A stretch of DNA of 7,054 nucleotides, taken from positions 1 through 7,054 of the forward strand of contig CAKZVN010000138.1 in assembly GCA_937922105.1 (NCBI GenBank), read 5' to 3'. Shown piece after piece: positions 1 to 4,391 of this stretch. Positions within the stretch are counted from its first letter, which is position 1, and the number at the start of each line of letters is the position of its first letter. The notes beneath the pieces were generated by a model, which saw nothing but the letters and a program-made list of their open reading frames with translations, searched no databases and was not told the origin of the DNA. Source of the DNA: an uncultured Litorilinea sp. Its GTDB lineage: Bacteria > Chloroflexota > Anaerolineae > Caldilineales > Caldilineaceae. The position numbers and the translations under genes were made by a program.

Positions 1-1220
1 TCTTGCAAAATCCGATAGAGCGTAATCTCCACCATCCCCGGCAACCGCTCTCCCAGTTCACAGTGAAGGTCTACCGCCAATCCCGGATACATCTGGGCAA
101 AATCCTCGCGATAGCGCTCCAATGCCGCTGCCAAACCCAGATCGTCCAGCAAACTCGGCCGTAGTTGTCGGCTCAACAAACGAACATCCTGCAGAGTCTC
201 CGATGCAATTTCCGCCAACTCCCGATTCTTGGCGCTGAGCGCCGGGCTGGTTGCAGCGCTTTGTTGGGCCGCCATCTGGTTGCCGACAATCAAGGAAGTC
301 AACACCTGTCCCACACCGTCGTGCAATTCGCGCGCAATGCGCCGGCGCTCCTCTTCCTGGGCTGTAATCAGCTTTTGCAGCAACTGGGTACGCGCCTGTT
401 CCTTTTCAGCAATCGCCCGCCGGCCCGCTTCCAGGTCCGCGACCATCTGATTAAACGCACGCGCCAGCGCGCCAATCTCATCGTTGGCCCACGGTTCCGC
501 GCGCGCGGAGAGGTCCCCGCGACCGATGCGTTGGGCCGTGGCGACCAACGCCAAGATCGGTCGCGTCAACAGCCACGTCAGCAACATCGCTGCGGCAATG
601 CCCGCCACCACCACCACCAATGTCGTCATCAACATCTGGCGCGTGGTTGCATTGACAATGCCAGTCAACCGTTGCTCGGTTAAACCCAAACGGACTGTTT
701 CCCCACGCTCCGGGAAGATGGGCGCGGCAAAATCATGTACCACAACCTCACCGGATCGGTAGCGGACATACCCGATGCCGATCCCTTCATGAAACATGAC
801 AGGTGTCCAGGGTAACGCATCCAACAACTCGGTTGGAAAACCAGAATCGCCAAACGTGTGGGCCAACACGCGCCCGTTGCCGTCCAACACAAATGCATAA
901 AGCGCGTCAGGGTGGTTCGCCACCGTCTCGTGAATCAGTTGATGCAGACCATACATGTCCCGAAGCAATATCGGATCAATGCTGCGCGCCGCCAAGTCGC
1001 TCACCACCGAAAGCCCGCGGTTCTCCAGTTCACCCATGAAGACGCGCTGCATCACTGCGCGAACTTGCCATGTCACAGTCAATCCCAACACCGCGGTCAT
1101 GATCAAGACGATTCCCAAAATCTTGGTGCGGATATTGACACCGCCCAAAATCAGCCATAGCCGCCGTGTCGAACGCCGCCATAAGGGCCGCACACGCGGT
1201 AAATCCAGAGTCAGATTCAT
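1..1220 (-). CDS. Membrane sensor histidine kinase, HAMP + HisKA_3 (NarX/DegS/LiaS type), 3' end outside window
   Basis: This is a transmembrane sensor kinase expected to autophosphorylate on a histidine and pass the phosphate to a LuxR/NarL-type response regulator. My translation gives 406 residues before the window edge. Residues 34-51 are a first membrane helix, and about 55-195 an extracytoplasmic sensor region with a Cache/PAS-like stretch (LYAFVLDGNGRVLAH, 107-121). Residues 196-217 are a second membrane helix and 219-264 a HAMP domain (TRPILALV through DEIGALARAFNQM). A short coiled linker follows, then the HisKA_3 H-box RRIARELHDGVGQ (293-305) with phosphoacceptor His300, and the family signature RQLRPSLLDDLGLAAAL (351-367). 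The ATPase domain is cut at the start of its N-box (ITLYRILQ, 399-406). The start at 1220 overlaps the stop of the upstream binding-protein gene as ATGA and has a GGGGAG site 8 nt before it, so translation is probably coupled. The ligand is unknown; the context suggests that the binding protein delivers it. Confidence 0.93.
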   Translation of the reverse strand, partial: MNLTLDLPRVRPLWRRSTRRLWLILGGVNIRTKILGIVLIMTAVLGLTVTWQVRAVMQRVFMGELENRGLSVVSDLAARSIDPILLRDMYGLHQLIHETVANHPDALYAFVLDGNGRVLAHTFGDSGFPTELLDALPWTPVMFHEGIGIGYVRYRSGEVVVHDFAAPIFPERGETVRLGLTEQRLTGIVNATTRQMLMTTLVVVVAGIAAAMLLTWLLTRPILALVATAQRIGRGDLSARAEPWANDEIGALARAFNQMVADLEAGRRAIAEKEQARTQLLQKLITAQEEERRRIARELHDGVGQVLTSLIVGNQMAAQQSAATSPALSAKNRELAEIASETLQDVRLLSRQLRPSLLDDLGLAAALERYREDFAQMYPGLAVDLHCELGERLPGMVEITLYRILQ

Positions 1221-2170
1221 TGCCCGCTCTCCCCGAACACAAGTGTCTCCAGTGGCGTCCGTCGTACCAGATCGCCGGCTTGGTCATAAGCATTCACCGG
1301 CATGGTCACGAAGCGATCGATCCCCAACTCATTAAGAATCGCGCGGCCCGCCGGATCCTCATGCATGGTCAGCAGGAGATTCTGCAAGTGCGCGCGTTGG
1401 CGCAGGGGCAGGCTTGCCGGTACTACCACCGGTGGGATACCGAAAGGTGGCGACCTGTGGATTACTTTCACTTTGCCCGCAAGCGCCGGATCACGGCGCA
1501 ACGCATGGCGCAAGACCAGACTGTCTACTGCAGCACCGTCCGCAACCCCAGCCGCAACCGCTTCAATTGCACGGTCGTGCGAATAAGTGAAAAAAATCGT
1601 GGAAAAGAAAGTACTCGGTTCTTCCCCCATCTGCTGCACCAGATGGGTCGGATAGACACGACCGCTCAAACTCATCGGGTCGGTAAAGGCAAAAGTGCTT
1701 CCACGCAAATCGGCCATACTGAGCGCCGGATGGGACGTCGCCACAATCAGGTCCGAATAATAGACCGTTTGCCCTTCGATGATAGGCGCAACCAGCAAGT
1801 CCATACTGGCGTCCTTTAGTCCTTCCACATACGCACTGGTACAGACGAATGCCAAGTCTACCTCTCCCGCCGCGATTAACGCATTCGTCTCCGCATAGGT
1901 CCGTCGCTGGATCAACTCAACCGGACGCCCGATGGCTTCGCCCAAGTAATTCGCAAACGTCCGATAACTGTCGGCTGTGCCCATCGGTGATAGAATGGCA
2001 GCCACCGCCAAGCGCAGTGGTTGTATTTCTGTCGTCGCAGCCATCTCTGGCAAGGGCGTGCGCACGCCAAGATCAATCGCAGGCAGACTCTCCGCCTGCA
2101 CGGCGCCACAACCTGTCGCCAGCACGACAAGCAAGAGCACACTGATCGGCCGTCGAAAAAACCGGCGCAT
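1217..2170 (-). CDS. PhnD-like (phosphate/phosphonate-type) periplasmic substrate-binding lipoprotein
   Basis: This is a predicted 317-residue envelope lipoprotein of the PhnD-like solute-binding family (PF12974 type). Residues 1-20 form a lipoprotein signal: a basic start (MRRFFRRP), a hydrophobic core, then LATGC with the lipidated Cys at 21. The lipobox is slightly off consensus because -3 is Ala. The binding domain spans about 50-295. Family-typical stretches are SYRTFANYLGEAIGRPV (68-84), AAGEVDLAFV (100-109), FAFTDPMSLSGRVYP (160-174) and YSHDRAIEAVAAGVADGAA (196-214). I chose the ATG at 2170 because AAGGAG lies 8 nt upstream (2179-2184); the in-frame ATG at 2203 has no such site and would put 11 extra residues before the signal peptide. 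The gene overlaps the histidine kinase by 4 nt, and no permease or ATPase gene is in the window. Family members bind phosphonates, phosphite, phosphate or unrelated anions, so the ligand cannot be named. I infer a sensory role. Confidence 0.9.
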   Translation of the reverse strand: MRRFFRRPISVLLLVVLATGCGAVQAESLPAIDLGVRTPLPEMAATTEIQPLRLAVAAILSPMGTADSYRTFANYLGEAIGRPVELIQRRTYAETNALIAAGEVDLAFVCTSAYVEGLKDASMDLLVAPIIEGQTVYYSDLIVATSHPALSMADLRGSTFAFTDPMSLSGRVYPTHLVQQMGEEPSTFFSTIFFTYSHDRAIEAVAAGVADGAAVDSLVLRHALRRDPALAGKVKVIHRSPPFGIPPVVVPASLPLRQRAHLQNLLLTMHEDPAGRAILNELGIDRFVTMPVNAYDQAGDLVRRTPLETLVFGESGQ

Positions 2171-2178
2171 AACCTCCA

Positions 2179-2184
2179 CTCCTT
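2179..2184 (-). promoter_or_regulatory. Ribosome binding site that decides the binding-protein start
   Basis: Read on the minus strand this is AAGGAG, 8 nt before the ATG at 2170. A second GGAGG lies closer to the ATG. Nothing comparable precedes the upstream in-frame ATG at 2203, which is why the shorter protein is called. Confidence 0.75.
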
Positions 2185-2239
2185 TTCCACCGAAAACCGG
2201 CATTCGATAGGCCGGGCGGACAGGGCAGTCGGTCTCGAA

Positions 2240-2295
2240 CTGGAGTCACCTCATAAAAAAATCATACCACGAGAACTTGCAGACCTGGAGTCGCC
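2240..2295. repeat. Direct repeat CTGGAGTCrCC flanking the leftward promoter
   Basis: CTGGAGTCACC lies at 2240-2250 and CTGGAGTCGCC at 2285-2295, identical at 10 of 11 positions with a 45 bp start-to-start spacing. On the minus strand the distal copy covers the -35 position of the predicted promoter at 2261-2269, which has no recognisable -35 hexamer. The other copy sits just downstream of the predicted transcription start. This is the geometry of a regulator-binding pair, for example for the cognate response regulator, but no binding protein is known and chance cannot be excluded. Confidence 0.4.
2261..2269 (-). promoter_or_regulatory. Candidate extended -10 promoter for the binding-protein/kinase operon
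   Basis: The minus strand reads TGGTATGAT, a TGn extension followed by a -10 matching TATAAT at 5 of 6 positions. No good -35 is found 16-18 bp upstream, as is usual for extended -10 or activator-dependent promoters. A run of seven T (2261-2255) overlaps the end of the -10 and leads to a predicted start near 2254. That leaves a leader of about 84 nt before the ATG at 2170. Confidence 0.5.
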
Positions 2296-2313
2296 CACCA
2301 CAAGGTCAGCGGC

Positions 2314-2342
2314 TTGCTCACACGCAGGCGCGATGGTACGAT
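2314..2342 (+). promoter_or_regulatory. Candidate promoter for the acetyltransferase/dehydrogenase pair
   Basis: TTGCTC (2314-2319) and TACGAT (2337-2342) are separated by 17 bp, and TGG directly precedes the -10 as a TGn extension. The -35 is weak (only TTG matches) and the -10 matches at 4 of 6. The predicted start near 2349 leaves a leader of about 58 nt before the acetyltransferase ATG. The element lies inside a 7-bp inverted repeat listed separately. Confidence 0.4.
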
Positions 2343-2360
2343 GCAGACAGCCTCGCCTGC
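2324..2360. repeat. Inverted repeat GCAGGCG / CGCCTGC around the rightward -10
   Basis: Perfect 7-bp arms at 2324-2330 and 2354-2360 enclose 23 nt, so the dyad centre falls at the end of the predicted -10 hexamer. This could be an operator or a hairpin in DNA or RNA. The arms are short and GC-rich, so chance is a serious alternative. Confidence 0.3.
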
Positions 2361-2406
2361 TACACACGGATGCCATTCAAGTGTCCCTAGCCAGGAGCAC
2401 ACGCGC

Positions 2407-2892
2407 ATGACCGATGCCGCGCTCACCCTTGCCTACTTGGCCGACTATCCGGCCCATGTGCCGCAAGTTGCCCGCTGGCTGCACGACCAATTCGGCTATC
2501 TTTCGCCCAATTCCACCCTGGAAAAACGCCTGGCACGTCTGCGCGCCAATCTGAACCGTGCCGCTGTCCCTACTGTGTTGGTTGCCCTACTCGGTGACGA
2601 ACCGGTGGGCACCGCCTCACTGGTCGCCGAGGACATGACCATCCGCCCGCAGCTCACCCCCTGGCTCGCCTCCGTCTACGTCACCCCGGCCCATCGCCAG
2701 CGCGGTGTCGGTCGCGCCCTGGTCCGCCGCGTCGTAGACGAAGCCGCTGCGCTGGGGCATACGCGCCTCTGGCTCTATACCAGCGACGACCGCATCCGCT
2801 TCTATCAAGCCATGGGGTGGGCGATCACCGAACAGGTTGACTACCGGGGCGCGCGCATGACCATCATGGCCCTCGACCTATCGTCTGCCTGA
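2407..2892 (+). CDS. GNAT-family N-acetyltransferase
   Basis: This is a 161-residue protein that fills a single GNAT domain and is predicted to transfer an acetyl group from acetyl-CoA to an amine on an unidentified substrate in the cytoplasm. The acetyl-CoA pyrophosphate-binding motif A is clear: LASVYVTPAHRQRGVGRALV (87-106), with Q98-R-G-V-G-R103 as the Q/RxxGxG/A loop. The C-terminal motif B region gives LWLYTSDDRIRFYQAMGW (121-138), the usual FYxxxGF/W signature. The N-terminal part (about 8-75) contains the two helices and first strands of the fold. I chose the ATG at 2407 because AGGAG at 2393-2397 is 9 nt upstream; an in-frame extension back to 2314 reads as non-conserved, low-quality sequence. 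It is followed after 48 bp by the dehydrogenase gene with no terminator seen, so the two are probably one operon. The substrate cannot be inferred. Confidence 0.9.
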   Translation: MTDAALTLAYLADYPAHVPQVARWLHDQFGYLSPNSTLEKRLARLRANLNRAAVPTVLVALLGDEPVGTASLVAEDMTIRPQLTPWLASVYVTPAHRQRGVGRALVRRVVDEAAALGHTRLWLYTSDDRIRFYQAMGWAITEQVDYRGARMTIMALDLSSA

Positions 2893-2940
2893 TCCCTGCG
2901 CCCCGTGCGCCATCGCACCTACTAGCAAGGAGTTTGCACC

Positions 2941-4218
2941 ATGCGCCTCGAAACTGCATTCACCATGGATACCTCCAGCATCAAGTTCGGCCCCGGTGTA
3001 ACTCGTGAAGTTGGCGCCGACATGGCTGCGTTGGGCGCCAAACGTGTCATGGTCGTCACCGACCCCAACCTCGCTGCCAGCGAACCAGTCGCCATCACGC
3101 TGGAGGCCCTGCGCACCGAGGGCATTGACGCCGTGCTCTACGACCGCTGTCGCGTCGAGCCGACCGAAGCCTCCTTCCAAGACGCCATCCGCTTTGCCGT
3201 AGACGGCAACTTCGACGGCTACGTGGCAGTCGGCGGCGGGTCCAGCATGGACACCGCCAAAGCCGCCAACCTCTACGCCACCTATCCCGCCGAATTTTTG
3301 GCCTACGTCAACCCACCCATCGGTCAAGGATTACCCGTCCCCGGCAGACTGAAACCGCTCATCGCCATCCCTACCACCGCAGGCACAGGCAGCGAGACCA
3401 CCGGCGTCGCCATCTTCGATTACGAACCACTCCACGCCAAAACAGGCATCGCCCACCGCGCTTTGCGCCCCGTCCTGGGCATCATTGACCCGAACAACAC
3501 CCGCACCCTGCCCAAGTTGGTAGCCGCTTGTAGCGGGTTGGATGTGCTCAGCCACGCGCTGGAATCGCTCACTGCCCTGCCCTACACCCAACGCCCCGCG
3601 CCGGAGCATCCCAAACTGCGCCCGGCCTACCAGGGCGCCAACCCCATCAGCCACATTTGGGCATCCCAGGCCATCGAACTCACCTCGCGCTACTTGGTGC
3701 GCGCTGTCCACGACCCCGAGGACGACGAAGCGCGCAGCCAGATGCTCTTGGCTGCGGCGATTGCCGGGATCGGCTTCGGCAACGCCGGCGTCCATCTCCC
3801 CCACGGCATGGCCTATCCCGTGGCCGGCATGGTCAAATCCTACATCCCCGCCGGCTACAAAGTGGATCACCCGCTGGTTCCCCACGGCATGGCGGTCATC
3901 GTCAACGCGCCCGCCGTCTTCCGTTTCACCGCGCCCACCAACCCGCAACTCCACCTGGAAGCTGCGCGGCTCATGGGCGTAGACACACGCGGCGCCGCCC
4001 CCGAAGACGCCGGTGACCTCATCGCAGGCAAACTCGTCGAGATCATGCAACAGACCGGTATGCCCAACGGCTTGTCCGCGCTCGGCTATGGACCGGGGGA
4101 CGTGGACGCCTTGGTCGCCGGCACACTGCCCCAGCACCGTGTCACCAAACTATCGCCCCGTCCTGCCTCGGCGGAGGACCTGCGCGAACTCTTCCTAGCC
4201 TCCATGACCTGCTGGTAA
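2941..4218 (+). CDS. Iron-containing alcohol dehydrogenase, hydroxyacid-oxoacid transhydrogenase (ADHFE1-like)
   Basis: This is a 425-residue group III (iron-type) alcohol dehydrogenase. Its sequence follows mammalian hydroxyacid-oxoacid transhydrogenase closely from memory: VEPTEASF (72-79), GYVAVGGGSSMDTAKAANLY (93-112), GTGSETTGVAIFDYE (148-162), RPAYQGANPISHIW (227-240), GIGFGNAGVHLPHGMAYP (276-293), HPLVPHGMAV (310-319), and TLPQHRVTKLSPRP (395-408). That enzyme oxidises 4-hydroxybutyrate to succinate semialdehyde while reducing 2-oxoglutarate to D-2-hydroxyglutarate. Metal ligands expected for the superfamily are all present: Asp201, His205, His288 and His315. GGGSSMD (98-104) is the nucleotide-binding loop. 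AAGGAG (2927-2932) lies 8 nt before the ATG, and the length is near full, with no mitochondrial-type leader. Some bacterial relatives may act as ordinary NAD-dependent 4-hydroxybutyrate or other alcohol dehydrogenases, so the family is certain but the exact reaction is inferred. Confidence 0.9.
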   Translation: MRLETAFTMDTSSIKFGPGVTREVGADMAALGAKRVMVVTDPNLAASEPVAITLEALRTEGIDAVLYDRCRVEPTEASFQDAIRFAVDGNFDGYVAVGGGSSMDTAKAANLYATYPAEFLAYVNPPIGQGLPVPGRLKPLIAIPTTAGTGSETTGVAIFDYEPLHAKTGIAHRALRPVLGIIDPNNTRTLPKLVAACSGLDVLSHALESLTALPYTQRPAPEHPKLRPAYQGANPISHIWASQAIELTSRYLVRAVHDPEDDEARSQMLLAAAIAGIGFGNAGVHLPHGMAYPVAGMVKSYIPAGYKVDHPLVPHGMAVIVNAPAVFRFTAPTNPQLHLEAARLMGVDTRGAAPEDAGDLIAGKLVEIMQQTGMPNGLSALGYGPGDVDALVAGTLPQHRVTKLSPRPASAEDLRELFLASMTCW

Positions 4219-4235
4219 ACGACCCGCCCAGATTT

Positions 4236-4283
4236 GCTCCAGCACCCGATTCGTGCGCAACGCCGATTCGCCGGTGCTGGGGC
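4236..4283 (+). terminator. Stem-loop after the dehydrogenase gene, possible terminator or mRNA 3' end
   Basis: GCTCCAGCACC (4236-4246) pairs with GGTGCTGGGGC (4273-4283): 11 bp with a single G-U, of which 8 bp are a perfect inverted repeat. The 26-nt loop contains a small nested GCG-CAA-CGC hairpin (4255-4263) flanked by two copies of CGATTCG (4247-4253 and 4264-4270). It begins 18 nt after the dehydrogenase stop codon and ends 28 nt before the helicase -35 element, which suits a transcript boundary. There is no U-tract after the stem, so it is not a standard intrinsic terminator; it could instead protect the 3' end from nucleases. Confidence 0.45.
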
Positions 4284-4311
4284 GCTCTCCTTCCGCGCGC
4301 AGCGCTTCCGG

Positions 4312-4340
4312 TTGACAACGTCCGGGGCTTCGGGTATGGT
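4312..4340 (+). promoter_or_regulatory. sigma70-type promoter for the TPR-RecQ helicase gene
   Basis: A perfect TTGACA -35 (4312-4317) is followed after 17 bp by TATGGT (4335-4340), which matches the -10 consensus at 4 of 6. Transcription should begin near 4347, giving a leader of about 45 nt before the only usable start codon at 4392. This is the best promoter match in the window and indicates that the helicase gene is transcribed separately from the dehydrogenase. Confidence 0.6.
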
Positions 4341-4391
4341 GCGCTCGCGGCCCCGTGATCCGGTCCGCTAGAAAGCTGTCCCAAGCGCGCC

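Noticed and set aside
1217..2170. Naming the binding protein phnD and calling a phosphonate importer
   Set aside because: No transporter partners are in view, and the PhnD-like family binds diverse ligands, so a specific gene symbol would over-claim.
2171..2203. Upstream ATG at 2203 for the binding lipoprotein
   Set aside because: It has no Shine-Dalgarno and adds 11 residues before a signal peptide that already has a proper basic start at 2170.
2246..2254. A three-codon ATG-AGG-TGA reading frame at the predicted 5' end of the sensor-operon transcript
   Set aside because: It depends on an unmapped transcription start, and such a short frame arises easily by chance.
2314..2406. N-terminal extension of the acetyltransferase to an upstream ATG
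   Set aside because: The added residues are not GNAT-like, they would lie over the predicted promoter, and the ATG at 2407 has a well-placed AGGAG.
2905..2918. Hairpin GTGCG-CCAT-CGCAC between the acetyltransferase and dehydrogenase genes
   Set aside because: A 5-bp stem without a U-tract is too weak to call a terminator, and the 48-bp spacing favours one operon.
3331..4137. A 268-codon open frame on the minus strand opposite the dehydrogenase
   Set aside because: It is the mirror of a strongly conserved gene, shows no domain or ribosome binding site I can recognise, and is explained by codon bias.
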